Positions 41,191 through 50,251 of a DNA stretch of 64,000 nucleotides are shown here, one piece after another. Each line of letters begins with the position of its first letter. The first letter of the stretch is position 1. The notes below the pieces were generated by a model. It was given only the letters and a program-made list of their open reading frames with translations, did not search any database and had not been told where the DNA came from. Location: positions 1 to 64,000 of the forward strand of contig DATMDV010000113.1 of NCBI GenBank assembly GCA_035557475.1. Direction: 5' to 3'. The position numbers were made by a program, and so were the translations under genes. Source of the DNA: JALOLG01 sp035557475. GTDB taxonomy: Bacteria; Actinomycetota; Acidimicrobiia; Acidimicrobiales; Ilumatobacteraceae.

Positions 41191-44181
41191 GTGTTGCCCG
41201 AGATCGGCGAACTGAGACCCTGGGCCGACCCTGAGGTCGTGAGCATCGGGCGCCTCCCGATGCGACCGCCGACGATCGCGTACCGCGACATCCCGGCCGC
41301 TCGTACCGGCGATCGCGGCGCGTCGCCGTGGTGGCGTGCGCTCGACGGTCAGTGGAAGTTCCGCCTTGCCGAGCACCCAGACCGGGTGCCGGCCGCGTGG
41401 GTCGGCCGTGCCGCTGGCGACGATCGCCGCTCGACGGCGCTGACGGTACCCGGGAACTGGACCGTGCAAGGCGTCGACGACCACCCGCACTACACCAACG
41501 TCCAGATGCCGTTCGACGGGCCACCGCCGCGGCTGCCCGACCGCAACCCGACTGGCGTGTACCGGCGGACGTTCACGGTGCCGCGCGACTGGCGCCAGCG
41601 CCAGGTGGTGTTGCACGTCGGCGCCGCCGACAGCGTCCACGCCGTCTACGTCAACGGGCAGTTCGCCGGTTACGGAACCGACAGCCGGCTGGCGAGCGAG
41701 TACGACATCACCTCGCAGCTCGTGACCGGTCGCAACGAACTGGCGATCGCCGTGGTGCGATACAGCGCGCACAGCTACGTCGAGGACCAGGACCAGTGGT
41801 GGATGGCGGGACTCCACCGCGAGGTCGCCCTGATCAGTCGTGGAGCTACGAATCTGGCGTCGCTGGTGTGCGACGCCGGGTTCCGTGTCGCCGACGGCGT
41901 GGGCACCCTCGACGTGTCGGCCACGGTCGGTGGTACGGACCCGCCGTCCGAGGGCTGGGCGATCCGCACGACCGTCGAGACGCTCGGTGGCCGCCGGCTG
42001 GCACCTCCGGTCACCACCACGGTGCCGCATCGCTTCGCCGAGCCGTACGTGTTCCGCGGCCATGTCGCCACGAGCCGGTTCGAGCTCGCCGGCGTCGATC
42101 CGTGGTCAGCCGAACGGCCGTCGCGCTCCCGCGTCGTCGCCGAGCTGCTCGATCCATCCGGCGCGGTGGTCGAGGTGCATGCCCAGCTGATCGGCTTCCG
42201 CAGCGTCGAGATCAGCGCCGGCGAGCTGCTGGTCAACGGTCGACGGATCTGGTTCCACGGCGTGAACCGCCACGACCATCACCCCGTCCGCGGCAAGGCC
42301 GTCACGGTCGACGACATGCGCGACGACCTGCTCGCGATGCGCCGTCACAACATCACGTCGGTGCGCTGCTCGCACTACCCCAACGACCCTCGGTTCCTCG
42401 ACCTGTGTGACGAGCTCGGCATGTACGTGATCGACGAGTCGAACATCGAGAGCCACGCCTACAACACGAGCCTCTGCGACGATCCGCGCTACCGGTCGAC
42501 CTGGTTGGCGCGTGGATCACGCATGGTCGAGCGCGACCGGAACCACCCGAGCGTGATCATGTGGTCGCTCGGGAACGAGTCCGGCTACGGCGTCAACCAC
42601 GACGCCCTCGCCGGTTGGATCCGCGCCGCCGACCCGTGGCGGCCGTTGCACTACGAGGACGCGGTCCGCCAGCGTGGCTGGACGACGGGCGGCATGAACG
42701 TCACGGACGTCGTCTGCCCGATGTACGCGCCGATCGCCGACGTCGCGGCCTACGACGGCCGGCGCCCGTTCGTGCTGTGCGAGTACAGCCACGCGATGGG
42801 CAACTCGAACGGTTCGCTGGCCGACTACTGGGACGCGATCATGGCGAACCCGCGGCTGCAGGGTGGCTTCATCTGGGAATGGAAGGACCACGGCATCCTC
42901 ACCGAGCTCCCGAACGGCAAGCGCGGATTCGCATACGGCGGGCAGTTCGGCGAGGAGCCGCACGACGGGAACTTCGTCGCCGACGGCTTGATGGCGTCGG
43001 ACCTCGTGCCGCACCCTGCAATGCAGGAGGTCGCGTGGGTCTACCGGCCGGTCGCCGTTGAGAAGGCGGGACGGCGCGCCCTTCGGGTCGAGAACCGCCA
43101 GGCCTTCAACAGTCTCGATTGGCTCACCGCGACGTGGGAGTTGCTCGTCGACGGCGACGTCGTCGGGTCGGGTCCGCTCGAGATGCCCGACATCGTGCCC
43201 CTCGGCTCGGCGACCGTGGCGCTCCCGTGCGAGGTCCCAGACGGCGCCGACGCACATCTGTCGATCCGCTTCGCCCAGCGGGCGGCGACGCCGTGGGCAC
43301 GCGCGGGCCACCTCGTCGCGTGGGACCAGGTCGAGCTGCGGCGACCTTCCGGTCGGCGCGCGCCGGCGCTGGCGTCGGCGCGTCCAGTCGGCCGGGCGCT
43401 CGCGTCGCCGGTCGAGCTGTGCATCTTCCGGGCGCCGATCGACAACGACGGCTACAAGATCCTGCGTGAGCTCGGCCGGCGGCTCGGCGTCGGCGGCACG
43501 GCACTCGAGAAGTGGCTGGTGGCCGGGCTCGATCACCGCCCGGCCGACGATGTCGTCGACCACATCCACCGCGTCGAAGTCGACGATGACGGATCCGAGA
43601 TCCACGCTCACACGGTGATCGTTCCGCCCGAGCTCGACGACCTCGCCCGGGTCGGAGTGACGTTCCGGCTGCCGGGCCGGTTCCGGTCGGTCCGCTGGTA
43701 CGGCAGGGGGCCGCTCGAGAACTATCCCGACCGCAACCGCGGGGCGCTGCTCGGCGTGTGGTCGGGACCGGTCGACGATCCGCCGTACCTGGTGCCGCAG
43801 GAGTTCGGGCTCCGCACCGAGTGCCGGTGGTTCGAATGTGTCGACGAAAAGTCCGGTCGCGTGGTGCGGATCGAGGCCCTGTCGCCGGGCTCGCTCCACT
43901 GCTCCGCGACGCACTTCACGACCGCTGATCTTCTCGCCGCGGCCCACGAGACCGACCTGGTGCCTCGCCGCGAGGTCGTCGTGCACGCCGACGTCGTACA
44001 TCGCGGGCTCGGCACCGCGAGCTGCGGACCCGACATCCTCGACCGCTACCGCGTCGCACCCGGCACGTACCGGTTCACGTACCGCTTGGTGGCTGGTGAT
44101 GTCGAGGTGACGGGTGGGTCTGGTCGAGGAACACCTCGCCGCGGGGCGACAACCGGTAGCCGACGAGCAGGCTCTCGGTGA
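41191..44181 (+). CDS. LacZ-type GH2 beta-galactosidase
   Basis: 996 residues, cytoplasmic (no signal peptide), GTG start. Five-domain LacZ layout: sugar-binding jelly roll (GVYRRTFTVP, DQDQWWMAGLHREV), immunoglobulin-like domains, the TIM barrel (VRCSHYPNDPRFLDLCDELGMYVIDESNIESH; acid/base Glu in MWSLGNESGYG; nucleophile Glu in FVLCEYSHAMGNSNG) and the C-terminal beta-galactosidase small chain (FRAPIDNDG, WYGRGPLENYPDR, PQEFGLRTECRW). The normal family end is near FTYRLVAGD; beyond it a ~30-residue Gly/Arg/Thr tail runs antisense into the next gene. Hydrolyses beta-galactosides. Confidence 0.95.
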   Translation: MLPEIGELRPWADPEVVSIGRLPMRPPTIAYRDIPAARTGDRGASPWWRALDGQWKFRLAEHPDRVPAAWVGRAAGDDRRSTALTVPGNWTVQGVDDHPHYTNVQMPFDGPPPRLPDRNPTGVYRRTFTVPRDWRQRQVVLHVGAADSVHAVYVNGQFAGYGTDSRLASEYDITSQLVTGRNELAIAVVRYSAHSYVEDQDQWWMAGLHREVALISRGATNLASLVCDAGFRVADGVGTLDVSATVGGTDPPSEGWAIRTTVETLGGRRLAPPVTTTVPHRFAEPYVFRGHVATSRFELAGVDPWSAERPSRSRVVAELLDPSGAVVEVHAQLIGFRSVEISAGELLVNGRRIWFHGVNRHDHHPVRGKAVTVDDMRDDLLAMRRHNITSVRCSHYPNDPRFLDLCDELGMYVIDESNIESHAYNTSLCDDPRYRSTWLARGSRMVERDRNHPSVIMWSLGNESGYGVNHDALAGWIRAADPWRPLHYEDAVRQRGWTTGGMNVTDVVCPMYAPIADVAAYDGRRPFVLCEYSHAMGNSNGSLADYWDAIMANPRLQGGFIWEWKDHGILTELPNGKRGFAYGGQFGEEPHDGNFVADGLMASDLVPHPAMQEVAWVYRPVAVEKAGRRALRVENRQAFNSLDWLTATWELLVDGDVVGSGPLEMPDIVPLGSATVALPCEVPDGADAHLSIRFAQRAATPWARAGHLVAWDQVELRRPSGRRAPALASARPVGRALASPVELCIFRAPIDNDGYKILRELGRRLGVGGTALEKWLVAGLDHRPADDVVDHIHRVEVDDDGSEIHAHTVIVPPELDDLARVGVTFRLPGRFRSVRWYGRGPLENYPDRNRGALLGVWSGPVDDPPYLVPQEFGLRTECRWFECVDEKSGRVVRIEALSPGSLHCSATHFTTADLLAAAHETDLVPRREVVVHADVVHRGLGTASCGPDILDRYRVAPGTYRFTYRLVAGDVEVTGGSGRGTPRRGATTGSRRAGSR

Positions 44182-44686
44182 GCCCCAGCGCCTTGAGCTT
44201 GCGGACGTCGGTCTTGAAGGCCTTCGTCTCCCGACCGAGGGATGCCGCGAGATCTGGCGCGCGGACGGCGGGGTGAGTACGGATGAGCTCGAGCACGATC
44301 CGTGTCCACGGCTCGGCACGGGCCTGGTCGAGGCGATCCAGCCGGGCACCGATCGCAGCCAGCTGATCGGCGTCGAGGTCGGCGTCCTCACGCAGTGCGA
44401 TGCGGGGGTCGTCGCCGGCGCGATGGAGCCGGACGCGGTACACCGCACCCTCACTGCGCCGAGCCAGGTCCTTGCGCAGTGCTTCGACCGATCCGTACCC
44501 CGCCCGGCGGGCTTCGTCGACCGTGATCGCCGACTCGTCGACGACGTCGACGGCATCGACGGCCAACACGCCCGCCGCGGTGGTGAGCGTGCCACCCGGC
44601 TTCAACGTCGGACGATTCCATCGGCGAAAGGCGAGATCGACCTCGCCGCCGACGATCCGGTCGAGCACGTCGCGTCTGATCAGCAC
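44075..44686 (-). CDS. ASCH-like/winged-helix protein of unknown function
   Basis: 203 residues, GTG 44686, which is 1 nt past the stop of the MBL-Rieske gene (TGAcGTG), so the two are co-transcribed. The first ~100 residues (MLIRRDVLDRIVGGEVDLAF, RWNRPTLKPGG, YRVRLHRAGDDPR) look like an ASCH-type RNA/nucleotide-binding barrel. The end (ELIRTHPAVRAPDLAAS, LKALGLTESLLVGYRLSPRG) resembles a winged helix. Both fold guesses are from pattern alone. Its 3' end overlaps the beta-galactosidase 3' end by 107 nt, antisense. Confidence 0.6.
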   Translation of the reverse strand: MLIRRDVLDRIVGGEVDLAFRRWNRPTLKPGGTLTTAAGVLAVDAVDVVDESAITVDEARRAGYGSVEALRKDLARRSEGAVYRVRLHRAGDDPRIALREDADLDADQLAAIGARLDRLDQARAEPWTRIVLELIRTHPAVRAPDLAASLGRETKAFKTDVRKLKALGLTESLLVGYRLSPRGEVFLDQTHPSPRHHQPPSGT

Positions 44687-44687
44687 G

Positions 44688-46259
44688 TCAGCACTCGGTT
44701 CGGGGAACCGTGGACTCGCGGCGTCGCACGCGCAAGGCGCGGTCGTCGGCAGTCAGGCAGCGTCCGGTCTCGAGGTCGAAGCGCCATCCGTGCAGCGTGC
44801 ACACGAGCTCGCAGCCCTCGATCTCGCCGAACACCGCGAGGTCGGCGTTGCGGTGTGGGCAGCGGCGTTGCACGATCCAGTCGCCGAGCTCGATGTCGGG
44901 TTCGACCTCGGTCGGCGGGTCGAGCCTCCACAACGCCTCGGCCTCGGCCCGCCGCATGCGCTCGACCGACAACGACTTGAAGAAGTTGTAGAGGTACTCG
45001 TTGAACTCGCCATCGCGCCACGCCCTGAAGCGGCACGAGAGGAACAGCGAGTTGCTCCAGTCGACGGCCCGGCGCGCCACGACGGTCTCGACGAGATCGC
45101 GGGCGATCTCGAACCGGAACGAGTAGCGCTCGCCGTCGTAGGCGCGCACCTCGCCGGCCGGGAAGTCGATCACCATCTCGAGGTCGCCGACGCGGAACAG
45201 ACAGTTGGCGCCGACCGCGCTCCGCAGGGTCGGCGCGATCGCCAACAGTGGCTCCCACCACTCCTTCAACGTCGCCAGCAGGTCGGTGTCGGGTCGGTCC
45301 CAGCTGGCGTGGAGCGCGTCCAGCCAGCCCTGCCAGTCGGCGCGGTAGCGGTCGAGGTAGGCAGCCTTGTCGTCGAAGATCGCATCGACGTCGCGGTCCG
45401 GGATCGGATGGATGACGTCGATCGCATCGGGCGAGATCTCGATCGCCGTGCCGGGGATCGCCAGGAGGCCACGATGGCCGGCCTTCGCGAGTCGTTCGAT
45501 GAACGTCTGTTGGTCGGGGAAGATCGACAGCTCGTCGCCCCTGATCATGTTGAGGTGGAACAGCTCGTCGTCGAGGAAGACCGGCGGGCCGGCGCTCGGG
45601 ACCACTGCCCGGGCGCCGATCGCCTCGACGTACCGCATCGCCCTGGCGAACTGACTTTCGACCTTGGCTTCGCACAACACCCGCTTCTCGGCGTCCGGCA
45701 TGGCGTACACCATCGGGTACCAGATCGCGCCGGAGTACTGCAGCCAGTGCAGGTCAACCGGTCCGTGAGCGTTCAGGGCACCGAGGTCGGACGTGCGGCA
45801 GTCGTTCTGGTTCACGAGGCGGGTGCGACCATCGGACACGACCATCGCCGAGTCGCCGCCCGGGCCGTCGGTGATCGACGTCTCGACGTGGATCGCGATC
45901 GTCAGCCCCGGCGCCAACTCGAGCTCCTCGCCATCGGTGGTGCGGATGAACTCGGTGAACCCGAGCTGGCGCAACGTGCGCTCCTGTTCACGCGTCGGGT
46001 AGCCCGGCAAGAGGATCGGGATGTCGCGTCGCAGGTGCTCGCGCAGCCATGCCTCGTCGTGGTGATCGGCGTGGAGGTGCGTGACGTAGAGATAGTCGGC
46101 GTGCTCGATGCGGCCACGGAGCTCGTCGTCGAGCTGGTCGTTGCGCGGGAACACGAACCACGCGCCGAAGAACGCCGGCACGAACCAGGGATCGCACAGG
46201 ATCGACCCGGCGGCGGTTTCGATGAGGATGCCGGCGTGGCCGATCGAGGTCGCGCGCAT
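44688..46259 (-). CDS. Metallo-beta-lactamase-fold / Rieske fusion protein
   Basis: 523 residues. The N-terminal ~320 residues are an UlaG-like metallo-beta-lactamase hydrolase: GHAGILIETAAGSILCDPW, THLHADHHDEAWL (HxHxDH), then a His/Asp pair and GARAVVPSAGPP. The C-terminal ~90 residues hold a Rieske [2Fe-2S] site: CPHRN (Cys-His) and, after 17 residues, CTLHGW (Cys-x2-His). CMP-Neu5Ac hydroxylase joins the same two modules with Rieske first; this protein has the reverse order. ATG 46259 (MRATSIGHAGILI); the longer start adds Arg-rich leader. Substrate unknown; needs an electron donor such as a ferredoxin. Confidence 0.85.
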   Translation of the reverse strand: MRATSIGHAGILIETAAGSILCDPWFVPAFFGAWFVFPRNDQLDDELRGRIEHADYLYVTHLHADHHDEAWLREHLRRDIPILLPGYPTREQERTLRQLGFTEFIRTTDGEELELAPGLTIAIHVETSITDGPGGDSAMVVSDGRTRLVNQNDCRTSDLGALNAHGPVDLHWLQYSGAIWYPMVYAMPDAEKRVLCEAKVESQFARAMRYVEAIGARAVVPSAGPPVFLDDELFHLNMIRGDELSIFPDQQTFIERLAKAGHRGLLAIPGTAIEISPDAIDVIHPIPDRDVDAIFDDKAAYLDRYRADWQGWLDALHASWDRPDTDLLATLKEWWEPLLAIAPTLRSAVGANCLFRVGDLEMVIDFPAGEVRAYDGERYSFRFEIARDLVETVVARRAVDWSNSLFLSCRFRAWRDGEFNEYLYNFFKSLSVERMRRAEAEALWRLDPPTEVEPDIELGDWIVQRRCPHRNADLAVFGEIEGCELVCTLHGWRFDLETGRCLTADDRALRVRRRESTVPRTEC

Positions 46260-46270
46260 GCGCCGGCGCG

Positions 46271-47239
46271 TCAGGCGACCGGCGGATCGGTGTATTGCTG
46301 ACCGGCCCGCGAGACGTGCTCGGTCCACTGGTTGCCGTCCCAGTACCGCAGCTCGTAGCGACCCGACGGGTCGGCGTACCAACCCGCTGGTGCCGCGGAC
46401 GCGGTGGCTGGCGTCGCCTGCTCGGCAGTCGAGGCCGACGCTGCTTCGGTACCGGCGCCGGCCGCCGATTCGCCGGCCGCCGACTCGCTGGTGGCCCCGG
46501 CGTCGTAGCCGGTGGCGGCAGTGGCGGGCTCTCCGGTGTCGTACCCGGAGCTGGCGCCCACGTCGGTGGTCGGCGCGCTGGGTTCGGTCGTAGCGGCGGT
46601 GTCGTAGCCGGTGTTCGGCACGGGGGTGGTACCGGAACTGGTGCCGGTGTCATAACCGGTCGTGCCCGTGTCGTAGCTGGTCGTCCCGGCGTCGTACCCG
46701 GCCGTCGTCGATCCGAGTTGCGGTTCACCGACGTAGCCGGTGTCGGGAACCTCGGTTGTCTCGGGGGTGCTGTAGCCGCTCGATGTGTCCCCGCTCGATG
46801 TGTTGGGGTACGGGGTGGGCTCTGGCGACGTCTCGGCGACTCCGACACTCGGTGGCGCCGGGCTGGCCGGCTCCGGAGCAACCGCCCAACCGGCCGGCTC
46901 TTGGGCGGGCGCCGGCTCTTCGGCAACGGGCTCCGGTTCCCACACGGGTGCGGGCTCCTCGACCGCCTCGACCTCCTCGGCGACGTAGCTCGAGGTGGCC
47001 ACCTCGGCGGAGGCATCGTCGCTCGACACGGTTTCGGTGGTGTCGTCGCCGACGGCGGTGGCGTCCCACGACGGTGCCGCCTCGGCGGCTCCGCCTTCAC
47101 GACTCAGGTAGGCCGTGATGTTGGTGCCCGCCGGCACGATGGCCACGACGTCCCAACCGGCCGCTGATTTCTCGGTGAGCTTGTCGGCAAGCGACGCCGC
47201 GTCGTACGACGAAACGCTGATCGAGGTGAACTCGTGCAT
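46271..47239 (-). CDS. DUF2510 protein with N-terminal DUF4177-like domain and repeats
   Basis: 322 residues. The first ~48 (HEFTSISVSSYDAASLADKL, SREGG) look like DUF4177. Then comes a low-complexity Glu/Pro/Ala region and tandem GYDTGT/YDTGTS units, a Ser/Ala-rich run, and a C-terminal DUF2510 module (AGWYADPSGRYELRYWDGNQWTEHVS), often found in membrane or secreted actinobacterial proteins. There is no clear transmembrane helix, so it is probably cytoplasmic. Just upstream of the MBL-Rieske gene (11 nt), same strand, so possibly one transcript. Confidence 0.75.
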   Translation of the reverse strand: MHEFTSISVSSYDAASLADKLTEKSAAGWDVVAIVPAGTNITAYLSREGGAAEAAPSWDATAVGDDTTETVSSDDASAEVATSSYVAEEVEAVEEPAPVWEPEPVAEEPAPAQEPAGWAVAPEPASPAPPSVGVAETSPEPTPYPNTSSGDTSSGYSTPETTEVPDTGYVGEPQLGSTTAGYDAGTTSYDTGTTGYDTGTSSGTTPVPNTGYDTAATTEPSAPTTDVGASSGYDTGEPATAATGYDAGATSESAAGESAAGAGTEAASASTAEQATPATASAAPAGWYADPSGRYELRYWDGNQWTEHVSRAGQQYTDPPVA

Positions 47240-47293
47240 GGCTCGGAACCCTAGCGACTCCTGAGGTCATCGAGGGCACGGCGGTCAGCCGAC

Positions 47294-48010
47294 TCATTCT
47301 GACTCAGCCTCGGGGGCTGGGGCGATGTCGACGAGCTGGTCGAGATCGGCCTCGCCGGGTTGACCGTCGAACACCACGGCACCGTCGCGCAGCGCCACGA
47401 TGCGCTGGCTCTCGGCAACGGTCGCCAGCTCGTGGGTGGCGATCACGAGCGCGGCGCCGCCGCCGTGGGCGAGACGGAACAATTCGAGCAGCGACTCGCG
47501 GCCCGCCCGGTCGAGGCCGACGAACGGCTCGTCGACCACCATCACGTCGAATGGGCGGACGAAGGCCAGGCACACGGCCGCCTTCTGGCGCAGGCCGCGG
47601 CTGAACGTCGAGGGCAGTTCGTCGGCGCGCCCGGTCAGCCCGACGGCGTCGAGCAGCTCGTCGGCCCGCGGCTGCCATTCCGATCTGCCGTGGAGACGGG
47701 CGATGTACTCGAGGTGTTCGCGAAGCGAGAGGTCGTCGTAGAAGACCGGCTGGTCGGCGAGGTGGGCGAGCGCCGCCCTGGCGTCGATCGAGCCCGCCGG
47801 ATGGCCGGCCACCACGGCCTCCCCGGCCGAGGGTTCGAGCATCCCGGTGAGCAGCCTGATCAAGGTCGTCTTGCCGCTGCCGTTGTGTCCGATCAATGAC
47901 ACCCGCTGGCCGGGGGCAACGACGAGGTCGAGTGGCCCCACGGCGAGGGTGCCGCCGTAGTCCTTCGTGAGCCCGGCGGTGGCAATCGCCGGCGGAGCTG
48001 CGGCGCTCAT
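47294..48010 (-). CDS. ABC transporter ATP-binding protein (CcmA-type)
   Basis: 238 residues. Nucleotide-binding domain: Walker A GHNGSGKTT, a Q-loop-type HLADQPVFYDDLS, signature-type STFSRGLRQKAAV, Walker B VMVVDEPFVGLD, and a His switch in VIATHELA. The order and short length match export ABC ATPases. ATG 48010 overlaps the permease stop (ATGA). Together they would form a two-subunit transporter. Substrate unknown; the permease is not of a named type. Confidence 0.87.
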   Translation of the reverse strand: MSAAAPPAIATAGLTKDYGGTLAVGPLDLVVAPGQRVSLIGHNGSGKTTLIRLLTGMLEPSAGEAVVAGHPAGSIDARAALAHLADQPVFYDDLSLREHLEYIARLHGRSEWQPRADELLDAVGLTGRADELPSTFSRGLRQKAAVCLAFVRPFDVMVVDEPFVGLDRAGRESLLELFRLAHGGGAALVIATHELATVAESQRIVALRDGAVVFDGQPGEADLDQLVDIAPAPEAESE

Positions 48011-49572
48011 GGTTTCGCACCGGCGACGAAGCGCTGCCACGCGGTGCGCCACCGGTCGCGGCGCGTCACCCACCATCCGATGGCGGTGACGACGAGCGCG
48101 ATCCCGACGATCGAGCGGACGACCGTTGCCGATCCCGGCTCCTCACGCGCGGCCCACGCCGGGAGCGCGGCCAGCGTGCTGACGGCCACGGGCACGAGGA
48201 CTCGCATCGCGTTTCCGAACCCGGCCATCTCGGGCGGCACGAACGGCGACTCGGCGGCGACCGGGTTCGGCGCGTCTCGCACGGTGCTCACGACGGCACC
48301 GGCCATCCCGAGCAGCACGACGGGAAGCGCGAGCGCGAACGCCGCCGCCGCGGCATCGGGCTCGATCAGCGCGACGACCGCGGCACCGAGTGCCGCGAAC
48401 GGTACGAGCAGACCGGCGGAGGCGACGAGCAGGTGGACGTGCAGCGACCCGCGCGCGATCGGAAGACCATCGGTGAGGCCTGGTTGGTCGATCTCCTGGG
48501 ACAGCGGTTCGACGGCCTCCAGTCCGAGCAGGAACAGCAGGACACCCATGGCGACGAACGCCGGGGTGGTCCCGCGCACGACGGCAACCGCCGCCAGTCC
48601 ACTCGCGCCGGCGAGACCTGCCATGCGGCCGAGCCGACCGGCGGGCGTGCGGGCGACGCCGCGCCAGCTCCGACGCCAGATCGCGCCCCGGGCCGAACCA
48701 CCTGCCGGTCGAAGGCCGAGCCACGGGGTCCGCCGTGGCCGCTCGTTGCGAAGCTGGCGGCGCAGGAGCACCACCGTGCGGAGGTCCTGCATCGTCACGG
48801 CGAACCGCAGTTGCGAGACCAGATCGCCACGGCGCGCGAGTGGCTCGACGCGGAGTCTCCCCACGAGGCACCATGCGATGACGATGAGGGCGAGCGTCGC
48901 GCCGACGGCGACGAGATCGCCGGGCCGCTGGTCGTACCCCCACAGCGCCAACTGCCCGAACCGGTCGCCGGGACCGGTGACGTCGCCGAAGATGGCGAGC
49001 GACTGCCACACGACGAGCGCGGCGGCGACTGCGGTGGCGAGCGGGCGTGATACCCGCAGCGCATGGGTGATCGACGCCACGGCAACGAACACGAGGCCCA
49101 CGAGCGCGCCGGCCGCGGCGCCGCTCGCGATCCACGCCGCGGGCGAGCCCGGAAGTCGCTGTGCAGCGAGCACGCCACCGATGCCGCCGACGATCGACGC
49201 CGTGAAAGCGGCCGATCGGAGCCGCTGAACAAAGGGGCGCGTCAAGACGCTGCGCCGCTCGATGGGAGCCAGCAACAGGTGGCGGACGTCGGCCGCCTCG
49301 ATCGACAGCGGTCCGCCGTCGCTCCCGCTGCGCAACCCGAGCGCGGCGGCCAGCACGGCGATCAACCCGAGCACGGCCGGACCGTCGCCGAACACCGACG
49401 TGATCTGCGACGGGGTCGCCTCGGCGTCTCCGACCTGGTCGCTCAACACGATCACCGCACTCCCCCCGAAGATCGCCGCGATGTAGACGCGGTACGCGAG
49501 GTCGAACCACTCCACATCACCCAGCCGGCGCGCTCGTCGCGTGCGCCGGAGATCGGAGAGCGCGTCGTGCAT
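48007..49572 (-). CDS. ABC transporter permease (polytopic)
   Basis: 521 residues. About 11-12 hydrophobic segments: YRVYIAAIFGGSAVIVLSD, VLGLIAVLAAALGL, LVGLVFVAVASI, VAMGVLLFLLGL, HLLVASAGLLVPFAALGAAVV, ALALPVVLLGMAGAVVST and others, with a central Arg-rich loop (RRTPWLGLRPAGGSARGAIWRRS). Its ATG is 49572 and its stop overlaps the ATPase gene, which is strong evidence for a pair. No homologue recognised; the function is inferred from this coupling. Confidence 0.7.
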   Translation of the reverse strand: MHDALSDLRRTRRARRLGDVEWFDLAYRVYIAAIFGGSAVIVLSDQVGDAEATPSQITSVFGDGPAVLGLIAVLAAALGLRSGSDGGPLSIEAADVRHLLLAPIERRSVLTRPFVQRLRSAAFTASIVGGIGGVLAAQRLPGSPAAWIASGAAAGALVGLVFVAVASITHALRVSRPLATAVAAALVVWQSLAIFGDVTGPGDRFGQLALWGYDQRPGDLVAVGATLALIVIAWCLVGRLRVEPLARRGDLVSQLRFAVTMQDLRTVVLLRRQLRNERPRRTPWLGLRPAGGSARGAIWRRSWRGVARTPAGRLGRMAGLAGASGLAAVAVVRGTTPAFVAMGVLLFLLGLEAVEPLSQEIDQPGLTDGLPIARGSLHVHLLVASAGLLVPFAALGAAVVALIEPDAAAAAFALALPVVLLGMAGAVVSTVRDAPNPVAAESPFVPPEMAGFGNAMRVLVPVAVSTLAALPAWAAREEPGSATVVRSIVGIALVVTAIGWWVTRRDRWRTAWQRFVAGAKP

Positions 49573-49639
49573 GCGGGCCGAACGTTAGCGGTGACGTCCG
49601 GATGGCGACCCTGCGCCGATCGCGGTTCGTGGACCGGTC

Positions 49640-50251
49640 GTGCAGCCTGAGAACCGTGATCAGGCCCCATACTTGGTGGCTGTGGGCGTCGACACCGTCG
49701 AGATCTTCACCTCGATGCTGTCTCTCATCGCGCTCGGCGGCGCGGTGCTGCTGGTCGTCGCGCGTCTGTTGTCGGCACGCGTGTCGATCGCCCGCGACGC
49801 GGGCGCCACCGTCGCTGAGGCCGGGCCGTGGCTGTCGTTCCTCGTCGCCGCCGGCGCCACCGCCGGAAGCCTGTACTTCTCCGAGGTTGCCAACTTCGTG
49901 CCGTGCCGCCTGTGCTGGTTCCAGCGCACGGCGATGTACCCACTGTCCGTCATCCTGCTCGTCGCCGCGATCCGCCATGACCGCGGCGCACGCTTCTACG
50001 TCGTTCCGATCGCAGCCGCCGGTGCGATCGTCTCGTCGTACCACTACCTCCTCGAGTGGAAGCCGTCGCTCGAGGGCGGGGCGTGTACGGCCGTCGGGCC
50101 GGCATGCGCCGACGTCTGGTTTCGCGAGCTCGGCTTCGTGACGCTGGCGTTCATGGCGCTCGCCGGGTTCATCACGATCATCGTCTTCTCACTCGTGTCC
50201 TTCCCACCCGCGAATGACCGACCCCCTGTTCAGCGATCGGAGCTCCCGTGA
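49640..50251 (+). CDS. DsbB/BdbC-like disulphide oxidoreductase
   Basis: 203 residues, four transmembrane helices. CRLCWFQR (the C-x2-C redox centre) follows a helix, and a second Cys pair (ACTAVGPACADVW) lies in the next outer loop, as in DsbB/BdbC, which re-oxidise the thiol partner and pass electrons to quinones. It is coupled to a thioredoxin-like gene by a 4-nt overlap (GTGA). GTG 49640 is used; GTG 49676 or 49682 would shorten the N-terminus. Together they make an oxidative folding pair for secreted proteins. Confidence 0.87.
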   Translation: MQPENRDQAPYLVAVGVDTVEIFTSMLSLIALGGAVLLVVARLLSARVSIARDAGATVAEAGPWLSFLVAAGATAGSLYFSEVANFVPCRLCWFQRTAMYPLSVILLVAAIRHDRGARFYVVPIAAAGAIVSSYHYLLEWKPSLEGGACTAVGPACADVWFRELGFVTLAFMALAGFITIIVFSLVSFPPANDRPPVQRSELP

